DNA of 64,000 nt, taken from the NCBI GenBank assembly GCA_016744995.1, contig JADGDG010000006.1, forward strand, positions 1 to 64,000, in the 5' to 3' direction. Below are positions 8,048 through 18,020 of this stretch, in pieces. Below the pieces are notes generated by a model. It was not told the DNA's origin and ran no database searches. It saw only the letters and a list, made by a program, of their open reading frames with translations. The DNA is from Gammaproteobacteria bacterium (lineage in GTDB: Bacteria; Pseudomonadota; Gammaproteobacteria; GRL18). The stretch's first letter is position 1. The number at the start of each line of letters is the position of its first letter. Made by a program: the position numbers and the translations under genes.

Positions 8048-10123
8048 ATGAAATTATTTAAAGACTTTGCATGTCAGATCTCAACCTTTTCAAAAAATAA
8101 GGCCCAGGAACGTGTGTTCTGGAAAAGCCTCATCTATATCTCCCTATTCAGTTTATTTATTAACCTTTTGATGCTGGCCCCTCCCCTGTATATGCTTCAG
8201 GTATATGATCGGGTTATGAGCAGCCGCAGCCAGGAAACACTCCTTTTCATCTCATTGATATTGATCTGGATGTTTTTAACTATGGGAATACTGGAATACG
8301 TTCGATCACGTATTTTAGCTCAGACTGCATTTTCAATTGACCAACATCTGGCACCACGTATTTTTAGTGCTGTACATAATAACGCTTTAAAAAATCCTGA
8401 ACATGCCAATAATCAGGCACTTAATGACTTGGCAACTATAAGACAATTTTTATCCAGTAATGGCCCTTTTGCTTTTTTTGATATGCCCTGGATACCAATC
8501 TATCTGGGCTTATTGTTTTTATTCGATCCTCTTTTCGGCTGGTTTGCCGTTGCTTCTGCTGCAGTGCTCATTACACTGGCATTGATTAATGAATTATCTA
8601 CCGTAAAGCTGCAAAAAAAATCCAGTGAGTCTCAACTCATTGCATCTGGAATGGTCAGTGCAACACTACGTAATAGTGAAGTGATTCAAGCAATGGGAAT
8701 GCAGGAAGATTTAAAGCGACGCTGGCGCACTCAATATGAACGTGCTTTACAAGGTCATTCCCAGGTTTCCGAGCGCTCAGGTTTTTTTGTCACTTTAAGT
8801 AAAACATTACGTATGCTGTTTCAATCTTTAATTCTTGGCTTAGGTGCCTATTTGGCAATTAATAATCATATCACCGCAGGAATGATGATCGCAGGCTCAA
8901 TTATTATGGGACGGGCCTTAGCCCCCATAGATCAAGGTATTGGTGCGTGGAAACAATTTATTTCAGCTCGTGCAGGAGCTCAACGATTACATTTGTTTAT
9001 GAAACAGCAGTCAGAAATAACTTCTCATATGAGTTTGCCAGAACCTAAAGGTCACATTCAGGTGAACAATATTGTCATGCGCCCTCCTGGTGGAGAACGT
9101 TATTCATTGAAAGGTTTAAGTTTTGACTTGCCAGCAGGTGAGTCATTAGCAATTATTGGCCCCAGCGCCGCAGGAAAATCATCATTGGTGCGAGCGATAT
9201 TGGGCCTATGGCCATTGACTCAAGGGGAAGTGCGACTGGACAATACAGAAGTACAACACTGGAATCTGAATGAATTAGGGCCGCATATTGGTTATTTACC
9301 TCAGGATGTTGAATTATTTGAAGGGACAATTGCAGAGAATATCGTACGTTTTGGCAAAATAGAACATAAAAAAATTATCAAAGCAGCACAACTGGCAGGA
9401 ATCGATTCAATGATACGGCATCTTCCAAACGGTTATGATACACCTATTGGCCCTGGCGGTGCAGTTTTATCTGGTGGGCAAAGACAATTAGTTGGTCTGG
9501 CCAGAGCACTTTATGGCCAACCCAAATTAGTGGTACTGGATGAACCTAACGCTAACCTTGACAGAAAAGGAGAAAAAGCTTTAAATCTTGCTTGCCAAAA
9601 ACTCAAAGCGCAAAAAACCACTCTGATTTTAGTCAGCCACAGGAAAAAAATTCTACGTAATGTTGATAAAATTCTGGTGTTAAAAGGTGGCCTGTTAAAT
9701 CTCTATGGGCCTACATGGAAAGTTATTGAACATCTTATGGGAAAAAAATCTATGAACCAGTCACTACCAGCAGGTGTAGCACGTATTGGCAGCAATGCAG
9801 CTAAAAATCAAACGTCAGGAAATATAACACCCAAAAAAGTTAACAATGCGGTGACAAAGGAAATAACACCGCAAAAAGTTAATGATCAGCCAAAAGCAGT
9901 TACTGCCACCAAAAGTCAAATTTCTTCTGGAGCAGCACGAATGGCAGTTACTGCTGCAAATAATCGTATGGCTGCAGCAATAGCCAGTAGCCGAAACCGC
10001 ATAGCTGCCACTATGAACAAAACGTTGAATACTATTGCTGAAGACAACAATAAAGTGGCATCAACAATAAAAACCAGCAGCATAACAAGATCAATGGAGA
10101 TCAAAGCCCGTGAAGCAAGCTAA
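8048..10123 (+). CDS. Type I secretion ABC transporter, permease-ATPase fusion (PrtD-like), with extra C-terminal tail
   Basis: This inner-membrane ABC exporter should move the RTX protein from the cytoplasm directly into the HlyD/TolC duct. Residues 1-320 hold the transmembrane domain, beginning with a hydrophobic LMLAPPLYMLQVYDRVM segment typical of the PrtD/LapB group without a C39 peptidase. The ATPase follows: Walker A GPSAAGKSSL (371-380), signature LSGGQ (475-479), Walker B LVVLDEP and switch His531. Family members usually end near residue 570; this one continues for about 125 residues of basic, Ala/Asn/Met-rich sequence with helical motifs such as RMAAAIASSRNRIA. The adaptor gene overlaps its 3' end by 14 bases. 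Assignment is secure; the tail has no function I can name. Confidence 0.92.
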   Translation: MKLFKDFACQISTFSKNKAQERVFWKSLIYISLFSLFINLLMLAPPLYMLQVYDRVMSSRSQETLLFISLILIWMFLTMGILEYVRSRILAQTAFSIDQHLAPRIFSAVHNNALKNPEHANNQALNDLATIRQFLSSNGPFAFFDMPWIPIYLGLLFLFDPLFGWFAVASAAVLITLALINELSTVKLQKKSSESQLIASGMVSATLRNSEVIQAMGMQEDLKRRWRTQYERALQGHSQVSERSGFFVTLSKTLRMLFQSLILGLGAYLAINNHITAGMMIAGSIIMGRALAPIDQGIGAWKQFISARAGAQRLHLFMKQQSEITSHMSLPEPKGHIQVNNIVMRPPGGERYSLKGLSFDLPAGESLAIIGPSAAGKSSLVRAILGLWPLTQGEVRLDNTEVQHWNLNELGPHIGYLPQDVELFEGTIAENIVRFGKIEHKKIIKAAQLAGIDSMIRHLPNGYDTPIGPGGAVLSGGQRQLVGLARALYGQPKLVVLDEPNANLDRKGEKALNLACQKLKAQKTTLILVSHRKKILRNVDKILVLKGGLLNLYGPTWKVIEHLMGKKSMNQSLPAGVARIGSNAAKNQTSGNITPKKVNNAVTKEITPQKVNDQPKAVTATKSQISSGAARMAVTAANNRMAAAIASSRNRIAATMNKTLNTIAEDNNKVASTIKTSSITRSMEIKAREAS

Positions 10124-11444
10124 GATTGTAAGTGATACACCAGCTGAATTAAATTTTGATTATACGCCTTTTGTCCGAAAAGGTTTTATTATGTTGTTGA
10201 TCACCTTCGGCGTCATGATTGTCTGGTCATGTCTTGCACCATTAAAAAGTGCTGTCATAGCAAATGGTCAAATCAGTGTTGCTTCAAAAAACAAAACTGT
10301 ACAGCATCTGGATGGTGGTGAAGTAAAACACATTGCGGTCAAAGATGGTGATCTGGTTAAACAGGGGCAACTATTATTAAAACTTGATAGTAACTTATTG
10401 GAAATACGCTATGATAATGTCAGAAAACAACTATTTGAAATTTCAACAAATATTGAACGTCTTAAAACTGAACGAGACAATCAGGACAGGTTATTTTTTT
10501 CTGAAAAACTCAAGCTCAGTGCTAAAACAAATTTTGAGAAAGAAACTCTGCTTACTCAGCAAAACCTGTTCAATTCACGGCGTAAGACCCTGCATTCAGA
10601 ACAAAAGGTATTGAATCAGCGTCTGATCCAGTATTCTAAACAAAACAATGGTCTAAAGCTGCAATTAAAAACAATTCACTCTCGTTTGGCCTTATTTAAA
10701 CAGGATATTGCCGGCCTGAAAACTCTGGTTGGTAAAAATTTTGTTGCCAAAACAAAACTACGTGAGCTAAAACGTAATCAAAGTCGTCTGATGGGAGAAA
10801 TATTCTCTGCTGAAAGTGAAATATCACGTCTGACTGAAGTTTATACAGAAACAGAACATCAGATATTATTGAAAGACAGTGAATACACACAAGAGGTCAC
10901 TTCACAACTCAATGATTACCATGTGCAGCAGAGTCGCCTGCAAGCGGAATATCTGGCAGTTAAAGATAAGCTGGCACACATTGACATTAAAGCGCCTGTT
11001 AGAGGAAAAATTAAAGGTCTGAATGTGGTCACTCTGGGTCAGATTTTAAAAGCGGGAGAAGAGATCATGCAGATTGTACCCACTGATCGTAATTTCATCG
11101 TTCAGGCACAAGTTTCACCAATGGATATTGATGTACTAAAAATTGGGCAAAAAGCTGAAATGCGTTTTTCAGTATTCTCAGAATCCAGCAAAATGCCCCC
11201 TCTTTATGGGATGCTGCATGATATATCCAATGATGTTTATGAAAATCCCCAACAACAGCAAATATTCTATAAAGCAAATTTGATTTTAACTGATGAGAGT
11301 CTATCACTTTTAGACGAGCATCAACTGATACTTATCTCAGGTATGCCTGTTGAAGTAATGATACAAACAGGAGAACGTACAGTTCTCGGATACATGCTTA
11401 AGCCTGTTAAAGACATGCTGGCACATGCATTTAATGAATCATAG
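10110..11444 (+). CDS. HlyD-family type I secretion periplasmic adaptor (PrtE-like)
   Basis: The 444-residue adaptor links the ABC exporter to an outer-membrane channel. It has a short cytoplasmic N-terminus, one transmembrane helix (about residues 27-48), a lipoyl-like half near VKHIAVKDGDLVKQGQLLLK, a long coiled coil (about 95-290), then the second lipoyl half (IKAPVRGKIKGLNVVTLGQI) and a beta-barrel region with NFIVQAQVSPMDIDVLKIGQ. Translation starts at GTG 10110, inside the end of the exporter gene, with GGAG 10 bases upstream, so the two are translationally coupled. No TolC gene is adjacent; a channel encoded elsewhere, or the one at 494-1810, must complete the system. Confidence 0.92.
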   Translation: MKQAKIVSDTPAELNFDYTPFVRKGFIMLLITFGVMIVWSCLAPLKSAVIANGQISVASKNKTVQHLDGGEVKHIAVKDGDLVKQGQLLLKLDSNLLEIRYDNVRKQLFEISTNIERLKTERDNQDRLFFSEKLKLSAKTNFEKETLLTQQNLFNSRRKTLHSEQKVLNQRLIQYSKQNNGLKLQLKTIHSRLALFKQDIAGLKTLVGKNFVAKTKLRELKRNQSRLMGEIFSAESEISRLTEVYTETEHQILLKDSEYTQEVTSQLNDYHVQQSRLQAEYLAVKDKLAHIDIKAPVRGKIKGLNVVTLGQILKAGEEIMQIVPTDRNFIVQAQVSPMDIDVLKIGQKAEMRFSVFSESSKMPPLYGMLHDISNDVYENPQQQQIFYKANLILTDESLSLLDEHQLILISGMPVEVMIQTGERTVLGYMLKPVKDMLAHAFNES

Positions 11445-11504
11445 TATTATCAATAAATTATCAAATAAAAAAAATACTAATAATACTGAGATTTAATGGA
11501 CTCT

Positions 11505-12617
11505 CTAAATTAAATGGTTTTCACGTTTGGCATCTTGAGCAATCTCAGAAAGACCATCAAATACTTTTTGACTGGCATCTTCCATTAAGTGTGCTGCTTC
11601 AATTACCTGAGCATAGTCTGGGGTTTCTTTTTTGATCAGTTCAAAGATCTTTTTGGTGCTGTTATGTACCATTGAGTGAGGTTGCTCTAAAGCTTTGTAA
11701 TGTTCAGAGTGTGAAAAGAATGTTTTACCTTCTCCTTCTTCATACCATTTGCCTAATCGACAGTTATGATGATCGACAAAGTCAAAAACTGGTTCTTGTT
11801 TATTAATAGACAAATAAGTATTGATTTTCCATAACATATGATCAGATTTCGCTAAACTCATAAAAACCATATCGGTCATTACATTAATATCTTTAAAATG
11901 ATCTTTGACCTGTGAATCAATTTCATGCAAATGTGATTCAAAATTAACCATATCATTGACAACCAGTTCGACATTATTGGTCAGCTGAGTAGAAACATTA
12001 GAGACAGAATTTACATTCTCTTTAAGTGCAGTAATTACATCATTAATTTCTGTAATTGCTATCTGAGTTTTGTCAGCCAGACCTCTTACTTCATCAGCAA
12101 CTACAGCAAAGCCTCTTCCTGCTTCTCCTGCTCGTGCTGCTTCAATGGCTGCATTTAATGCCAATAAATTAGTTTGTTCCGCAATACCACGAATGAGTGA
12201 TAAAATGGATGTGATTTCCTCTGCCCTGGCTGACATGCCCTCTACTGCAACTTCTGATTCACCTGAAACAGTAGAAAGGCTCCGAATGGCTCCACTGATA
12301 TTATTCAGGTTTTTCGATCGTGTCGTAAATTCAGAACTGAGTAATGAAACACACTCCAACGTTTCTTTTGCAGCTTGAACAGAGCCAGCTAAACAATTTT
12401 GTATATCCATCATCCCTGATTTCATTTGCTCATTTTCAAATGTCATGAGATCTTCAACTTGAGTTAAAGAGGTGCTTTTATTATTTTCCGCTGCTAATTG
12501 TGTTTTCAGCTGTTCATTTTCATTCTTAAGCGTTGAAATTTCATTTTCAAAGGCTTCTAGTTTTAGAGTTAGTGCTTTAATATCCTGATTCTTTTGTTTA
12601 TTAAAAAACCAATTCAT
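11505..12617 (-). CDS. Soluble methyl-accepting chemoreceptor with C-terminal CZB zinc-binding domain
   Basis: The 370-residue protein has no transmembrane segment. An N-terminal coiled coil (about residues 10-60) leads into a chemoreceptor signalling hairpin with the hallmark [19 protein letters not shown] and [10 protein letters not shown], which binds CheA/CheW. The C-terminal 100 residues form a CZB domain: SDHMLWK, then [14 protein letters not shown], then PHSMVH, giving the His/Cys ligands that bind zinc. CZB receptors sense zinc or hypochlorous-acid-type oxidants. AAGGAC stands before ATG 12617. The rubredoxin gene lies 72 bases upstream on the same strand, which may hint at redox sensing. 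Confidence 0.92.
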   Translation of the reverse strand: MNWFFNKQKNQDIKALTLKLEAFENEISTLKNENEQLKTQLAAENNKSTSLTQVEDLMTFENEQMKSGMMDIQNCLAGSVQAAKETLECVSLLSSEFTTRSKNLNNISGAIRSLSTVSGESEVAVEGMSARAEEITSILSLIRGIAEQTNLLALNAAIEAARAGEAGRGFAVVADEVRGLADKTQIAITEINDVITALKENVNSVSNVSTQLTNNVELVVNDMVNFESHLHEIDSQVKDHFKDINVMTDMVFMSLAKSDHMLWKINTYLSINKQEPVFDFVDHHNCRLGKWYEEGEGKTFFSHSEHYKALEQPHSMVHNSTKKIFELIKKETPDYAQVIEAAHLMEDASQKVFDGLSEIAQDAKRENHLI

Positions 12618-12689
12618 CTGGCTGTCCTTTTTATCTAATTAATCGTTATAACTTGTAATGTCAGTATCGGCTCATTCTGTGGTGTTTTA

Positions 12690-12851
12690 TTAATCAATCA
12701 ATGTAAAAGCATCTTTAGTTGCGCCACAATCAGGACAAACCCAGTTATCAGGGATATCCTCAAAACGTGTTCCAGGTGCAATGCCTTCATTAGGGAGGCC
12801 CTTTTCCTCATCATAAATAAGGTCACACACATTACATAGATAACGCTTCAT
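12690..12851 (-). CDS. Rubredoxin
   Basis: This small 53-residue gene encodes MKRYLCNVC near the start and [13 protein letters not shown] near the end: two Cys-x-x-Cys pairs that hold a single iron. Length, the Tyr/Trp core (IYDEEKG, NWVCP) and the absence of other domains are typical of rubredoxin. It carries one electron in the cytoplasm, for example to peroxide- or NO-reducing enzymes or alkane hydroxylases, none of which is adjacent. AAAGG precedes ATG 12851 by about 9 bases. It lies just upstream of the CZB chemoreceptor on the same strand and is divergent from the Rap1a-like gene. Confidence 0.93.
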   Translation of the reverse strand: MKRYLCNVCDLIYDEEKGLPNEGIAPGTRFEDIPDNWVCPDCGATKDAFTLID

Positions 12852-13118
12852 ACCCAATTACCTTTATTATTATGTCAGTTAAATAAAGAATAGGAGAATA
12901 AATCAGATTTGACAATGTCATAAGTAAAATCTTTTACACATCATTTACAGGTTAAAATTTATTATGAAAAAATCAAAAATCGAGTCATTTAATAGAGCTT
13001 AACAATATTAGTAAAACATTAATTACTTATAAATATTTGAGACTTTTAAAAAAAATTTACCTTTGTTGAAAAAAGATGCATATAATAAGTTAATATTACA
13101 ATTTCTTTGGAGATGGGC

Positions 13119-13508
13119 ATGAAAATCTTTTTCTGGGTCATTCTTGCATTTTCACTTGTCAATTTGTCTTTTGCTGGAGAAAAAACAAATTGGAAAAGTT
13201 TTTTTCCTCAGCAAATGACTGCACAAGCACTCTTGAAGACCTGTTCTTCAAGCTTTATGAGCAGTATAGGCAGGCAGAGGCAAAAATACTGTTCTGGTTT
13301 TATTAGCGGTGTAGAAGAGTCTATGCGGTTAATGGGTGAACAAACAATTGTCCCAAAAATCTGCTTACCAACGGGAAAAACATCCAGCCAATATACTGAT
13401 ATTTATATGACTTATGCATCAAAAAAAGCAACAGATCTTTCTAAACCAGCGGCCCTTATTGTTATTGAAGCTCTGCAAGATGCATTTCCATGCCCGACGA
13501 CTGATTAA
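13119..13508 (+). CDS. Secreted Rap1a/Tai-like protein
   Basis: The 129-residue protein has a clear signal peptide (MKIFFWVILAFSLVNLSFAG). The mature part carries four Cys and the pattern of the Rap1a/Tai immunity family: KYCSGFISGVEES, a CLPTG, then KPAALIVIEALQDAFPCP. ATG 13119 is preferred over the TTG at 13107 because GGAG lies 6 bases in front of it. In the archetype, Rap1a and Tai proteins neutralise type VI secreted peptidoglycan amidases in the periplasm. No such effector is adjacent, so here it may be an orphan immunity protein or a diverged periplasmic protein of the same fold. Confidence 0.7.
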   Translation: MKIFFWVILAFSLVNLSFAGEKTNWKSFFPQQMTAQALLKTCSSSFMSSIGRQRQKYCSGFISGVEESMRLMGEQTIVPKICLPTGKTSSQYTDIYMTYASKKATDLSKPAALIVIEALQDAFPCPTTD

Positions 13509-13588
13509 AATGAAGAAAAACATCCTAAGATTGGGTATCTAAATACCTTTAAAGGCTGTGTTTATGTATGCTGATAAGGTCAGTGATT

Positions 13589-15448
13589 CTATTTAAAGGT
13601 TAAAGATATAATTTCTTCATAGTTTTTGATCCCAAGCATCTTAACCTGATGCTCAATATGAACATTGTTTTTAAGGCCTAAAATTTTAGTCAGGCATATA
13701 TCTATTGTTAAAAATAACAAACTTTCATTAGAAGCTTGCTCAGGTATGATCTGAGACTTTTTTTCCAAAGCGGACAAAGATTTTAGAAGATTTTTGTCTA
13801 GCCCCCAATAAGACAAAAGGATCATGCTGCTGCCAAACAGAGACAGTTTAAATTTATTTTCCAGGGTAAGTAAGATGTTATTCAGGCCCGATGAAGTTTT
13901 TAGCAATGTGGAAATTTGAGTATGATAAACATGATCAGGATGCAATAATAACAATATGCCTACCATTGAAAATATTAATAAATATGCTGTATTTACAGGT
14001 ACATGTTCCATTTCTAATATTGAATCTTTTTTTAATAACTGAAACAAGCCGGGGGCAGTTGTCATCATAGAAAATAGTTTTTTTGTATTTATCTCCTGTA
14101 TATGCTCAGACAGACAATCTTTGGATGCAAACAGGATAGAAAGACTAATGACCTTCTGAATTCCAAGTTTATTATTAATCGCTTCATGAAGATTTTTTGG
14201 TGCTCTGCCATAAATAACACGATTGGAAAGTCCCATTAACAGTGCGGTAAAAACAGGGTCACTCTCAATGATTTCAACAACCTTATCCAGTTCAAGGGAT
14301 TCACATTCAGCATACTTGATTAATTCGCTGCAAGTCGAGGATAAGGGAGAAATACTGCTCATTAGTGATTCAAGTTCATTACCTTTAATGCGTTTGTTTT
14401 TATCAACATTCAGTTTGAGACTTTTTCCAAACTCTCTAAAACGTGTGGGTGAACAACCAAATTTATTTCGAAAAGCACGTTCAAATGAAGAACGTTCTGA
14501 GTATCCCAGATTGTGTGCCAGAGTATCAATTTTAAAATCCGCTGAAAATAAAGTTGTAAAACATAACTCATCCAGAACTTGATTTTGCAGCTGCTTATAG
14601 CTGGTTTTTTCACTATTCAAGTTGCGCCGAAGTGTTGAGGTACTTTTATTAAGCTCTTCAGCTATTTTATCAATTGAAAATGTTGCAGGTTGCTCTTTGT
14701 TTTTAAGAAGCTTGATAATTTTCTGGCTTAACAAAGCACTTGATTTATGTTCAACCAGCAAAGCTGCAACCTGAGTTGAATAGTGTTGTCGAATTTCTGC
14801 GTTATAAAAATCATTTTTATGATCTAAAAATGACTTTGAAAAAATAGCCTGAGCAGGACCATCATGAACAACAATTTCTGCACTGGTTACTTTTTTAATA
14901 ATGTCAGTTTGAAAGTTTTTTCGATGCAACGGAACCATTATTTTCAAAAAGTCAAATGAACGACCAATAAAGTCTTTTAATAAATACAGCAAATAACCAA
15001 TAGCTAAATCTTCCTTAATATGCAGGATTGGTGACTTATGATTTTTTTCGGTGAATTCAAATATAATTTTATCTTCTGTTTCATTAATCTTAAAACAATA
15101 ACTGGGAGGAAAGATTAGGTGCTTGAATTTCATAAAGTCTAAAATACAAGTTCTTGCATCAGGAGATGATAATAAATAGTGCATTACAGGATTACCGGTT
15201 AATAATTGACTAAACCGTATTTGATCAAAAATTTTCCATGTCAACATGGGCTCGTTTATTTCATTAAACACATCTTTGATAAGGTACTCAAAAGGCATTT
15301 CTTCCAGATTCCCATCATAGAGCTCCATAGGCAAGCGAGCAATCCTTGCTTTTAGACTGGGTGAAAGTGTAATGTCGGGGTTTTTTATACTTAAAGCTAG
15401 TTTCAAAAAGCGTAGAAAGGAGGCCTGAGTTTCATATGGCAATGACAT
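13589..15448 (-). CDS. AraC-family transcription factor fused to a C-terminal HDOD-like domain
   Basis: Residues 1-200 resemble the arabinose-binding-type N-terminal domain of the OruR/ArgR-like AraC group. Two helix-turn-helix motifs follow (about 250-345), with FSIDKIAEELNKSTSTLRRN and LGYSERSSFERAFRNKFGCS. The last 260 residues contain an HDOD-like region: SLELDKVVEIIESDPVFTAL, LLMGLSNRVIYGR, then AINNKLGIQKVISLS. HDOD domains usually sit on response regulators, EAL proteins or stand alone. ATG 15448 is used; a TTG lies two codons upstream, and neither has a strong ribosome-binding site. The c-di-GMP protein upstream on the same strand may be co-regulated. The target genes are unknown. Confidence 0.8.
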   Translation of the reverse strand: MSLPYETQASFLRFLKLALSIKNPDITLSPSLKARIARLPMELYDGNLEEMPFEYLIKDVFNEINEPMLTWKIFDQIRFSQLLTGNPVMHYLLSSPDARTCILDFMKFKHLIFPPSYCFKINETEDKIIFEFTEKNHKSPILHIKEDLAIGYLLYLLKDFIGRSFDFLKIMVPLHRKNFQTDIIKKVTSAEIVVHDGPAQAIFSKSFLDHKNDFYNAEIRQHYSTQVAALLVEHKSSALLSQKIIKLLKNKEQPATFSIDKIAEELNKSTSTLRRNLNSEKTSYKQLQNQVLDELCFTTLFSADFKIDTLAHNLGYSERSSFERAFRNKFGCSPTRFREFGKSLKLNVDKNKRIKGNELESLMSSISPLSSTCSELIKYAECESLELDKVVEIIESDPVFTALLMGLSNRVIYGRAPKNLHEAINNKLGIQKVISLSILFASKDCLSEHIQEINTKKLFSMMTTAPGLFQLLKKDSILEMEHVPVNTAYLLIFSMVGILLLLHPDHVYHTQISTLLKTSSGLNNILLTLENKFKLSLFGSSMILLSYWGLDKNLLKSLSALEKKSQIIPEQASNESLLFLTIDICLTKILGLKNNVHIEHQVKMLGIKNYEEIISLTFK

Positions 15449-15574
15449 TTGCAAACCATTAATTCGTGATAATAATCGTAATTATAAAAAATATCAGTTG
15501 AATTTTCAAGGTTGTACAGGCTGAAGAATCTGTAGATATATGCCTTAAAGTGACTAAAAAATGAAAGTAAAATT

Positions 15575-17677
15575 CTAATTATTATGATACATCTGTTCAA
15601 GTTTGTGAGCTTCAAGAGGTTTTGAATAAAAATAACCTTGAATTAAATCACATCCCATAACTGTTAATAAGTCAAGTTGTTCCTGTGTTTCAACACCTTC
15701 AGCAACCACGATCAAGCCCAATTGTTTGGCCATTTCAATAGTATGCTTAATAATAATTCTATGTTTATCAGTTAAAAGTGCTTTACTGACAAAGCTTTGA
15801 GCAATCTTAATCGTATCATAGGGAAATTCAGACAACCAGGCGAGGCTGGAATATCCTGTACCAAAATCATCCAGAGCCAGTGTAAAACCCATCATCTTCA
15901 ATTCATTCAAAATGTTAGCAACTTCTTTAGGATTTTCCAGCATTACAGTTTCTGTCAATTCCAGTTCAAGTAAATGTGGATGAATAATTTTGTGTTCTAC
16001 CTGATGCCTTAACGTGTTGATAAATTCTTTAGAAATTATCTGCACACCCGAGATATTAACAGCAATACGTCCATTAAACGCTCCTGATTGATGCCAGACC
16101 ATTGCTTGCTCTGATGCAGTTTGCAACACCCACTCACCCAAAGGCAAAATAAAGCGGTTTTCTTCAGCAACAGGTATAAACTCGACTGGTGATATGATAC
16201 CTTTTTCTGGGTGCTGCCAACGAACCAGTGCCTCAAAACCGGAAATTTGGCTATTTTCAGGGCTAAACTTGGCCTGGTAATGTAAAATAAATTCATCATC
16301 ATTTAGACCAAGCACCATGCCCATTTCAAGTTCAAGACGGTGCTCAACGCGCTGGTTGAATTCATTATTACAAAATTGAAAGTTGCCGCCGCCGCTAGCT
16401 TTAACTTCATTCATGGCAGCATTGGCATATTTTAATAATTCATCTGGCTGACGAGTTTCATTATTGGCAACACAAACACCAATACTTAAAGAGACATGCA
16501 GATCATGATCATTAATTGTGAGCATTCTCTGATTTTCTTTATCCAAATTTTCAAGAATTATACTAATATCATTAATATGATCCAATAATGCAACAAGCAC
16601 AAATTCATCACCCTCATAACGTACCAGAGTGTCCATGTTACGTAAAACTGACTTTATGCGTTCAGTCACCATAATAAGTAACTTATCACCAGCATCAGGT
16701 CCCAGACTGCTATTAATAACCTTGAAACGATCAATACCCATGAAAATTACTGCTAGCTGTTGTCCATTTCTTTGTCCCTGAAGAATACCTTGAAGGATAC
16801 GATCATAAAGTACTGTACGATTGGGCAATCCTGTCAGAGCATCATGCATTGCCTGATGTGAAATTTTATCTTTATAAGTTTTTAGTTCATTAAGATCACG
16901 GATCAAAACCGAAATAAAATGTTGCTCACCAATCCATATTGGACTTAGACTGATTTCAACAGAAAAGACAGTGCCGTCTTTTCTTTGTACTTTTAAAGCA
17001 TGACTTTCTCCCATACATTTGATGTTCGGGTTTTGCAAAATTTTTTTTCGAAGTGTTATATGTTTATTTCTGATATTTTCAGGAACAAGTTGTTCAATAT
17101 TTAAACCATTAAGTTCATTTGCCTCATAACCAAATATCCTTTGGACCGCTCTGTTAGTTGAATAAATAAAACCTTCGTCATCACAAATTAAAACAGCTTC
17201 CGCCATGGACAATAACAACTCTTCATATTGGAAAAGAAGTTGTTTATTGATCGTTTTAAAATAATGCTGTTGATGATAAAATTTTAAATAAAGTTCAATA
17301 CGCTGTATTAGAACGTTTATATTTATTGGTTTGACAAGAAAATCACTGGTGCCTACTGAAAAGCCACAGGTAATATATTCATCTAATACATTGTCTCCGC
17401 TAATAAAGATGATAGGTACAGTCTTCATGGCAAAATTTTCACGGATATGTTTTGCCAGCACAAAGCCATTCATATCCTGCATTTGAACATAAAGTATAAT
17501 CAAAGAAACATCAGGAACTTTCATTAACCACTCCAAAGCAGCAGCACCTGAATCAGCAGTTACTAAATTCCACTCAGTACAATCAAGAACTCCCTTCATA
17601 GCTTCAAGACTGAATTGAGAATCATCGACAATTAAAATAGTTTTAGTGGAATTATTATTTAATACTGTATTTTTCAT
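15575..17677 (-). CDS. REC-PAS-GGDEF-EAL c-di-GMP signalling protein with degenerate receiver
   Basis: The 700-residue protein has a receiver (about 13-130), PAS (155-275), GGDEF (280-440) and EAL (455-690). The EAL domain keeps FEALVRWQHP, ELTETVML, LDDFGTGYSS and VVAEGVET, so phosphodiesterase activity is likely. The GGDEF motif reads YEGDEF, with the first Gly replaced, so cyclase activity is doubtful. In the receiver the phospho-acceptor Asp is a Tyr (LIILYVQMQDMNG, codon 17489-17491), while the acidic pair VDD and the Lys in FLVKP remain. It may thus act as a constitutive or non-phosphorylated c-di-GMP phosphodiesterase. The AraC-HDOD gene lies 126 bases downstream. Confidence 0.92.
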   Translation of the reverse strand: MKNTVLNNNSTKTILIVDDSQFSLEAMKGVLDCTEWNLVTADSGAAALEWLMKVPDVSLIILYVQMQDMNGFVLAKHIRENFAMKTVPIIFISGDNVLDEYITCGFSVGTSDFLVKPININVLIQRIELYLKFYHQQHYFKTINKQLLFQYEELLLSMAEAVLICDDEGFIYSTNRAVQRIFGYEANELNGLNIEQLVPENIRNKHITLRKKILQNPNIKCMGESHALKVQRKDGTVFSVEISLSPIWIGEQHFISVLIRDLNELKTYKDKISHQAMHDALTGLPNRTVLYDRILQGILQGQRNGQQLAVIFMGIDRFKVINSSLGPDAGDKLLIMVTERIKSVLRNMDTLVRYEGDEFVLVALLDHINDISIILENLDKENQRMLTINDHDLHVSLSIGVCVANNETRQPDELLKYANAAMNEVKASGGGNFQFCNNEFNQRVEHRLELEMGMVLGLNDDEFILHYQAKFSPENSQISGFEALVRWQHPEKGIISPVEFIPVAEENRFILPLGEWVLQTASEQAMVWHQSGAFNGRIAVNISGVQIISKEFINTLRHQVEHKIIHPHLLELELTETVMLENPKEVANILNELKMMGFTLALDDFGTGYSSLAWLSEFPYDTIKIAQSFVSKALLTDKHRIIIKHTIEMAKQLGLIVVAEGVETQEQLDLLTVMGCDLIQGYFYSKPLEAHKLEQMYHNN

Positions 17678-18020
17678 CTAATTTAATATTTGTCTCTAAT
17701 CAAGAAGGAATTCTATATTTAAATAACAGACATTAAGACATATTATTTTTATCAGGAAATTATTTCAATTATATCAATCCGTATACTAGAAACTAGGACA
17801 CTTCAGTTTATTTATAAGACAATTTTGTTCATACTATACAAATTTAAATTGTTGCAAATAAAACATATACAGACTTAATGCATGGAATAGAAGGTAGAGG
17901 AGATGCTGATGGTTAAAGAGATAATACAGATTTTGGCCGTGTAGAAGGTATAGCACGCCAGAATGCAATTTTAAGCAGTGGTGACAGTCTGGAAGCTGTC
18001 TTTAGCGGTTCTGAAAAACT
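17678..18020. other. Intergenic region, possible gene remnant on plus strand
   Basis: About 340 bases with no intact gene. The part next to 17677 is very AT-rich and should hold the promoter of the c-di-GMP gene. From about 17920 to 18015 the plus strand reads codon-like sequence (DFGRVEGIARQNAILSSGDS and onwards) with no start and with stops upstream, and its base composition is less AT-rich than the flank. It could be the decayed end of a lost gene. I cannot name it. Confidence 0.3.

Noticed and set aside
11443..11487. Inverted repeat AGTATTAT / ATAATACT as terminator between convergent genes
   Set aside because: The stem is AT-only and the loop about 29 bases, so it would be too weak to be credible.
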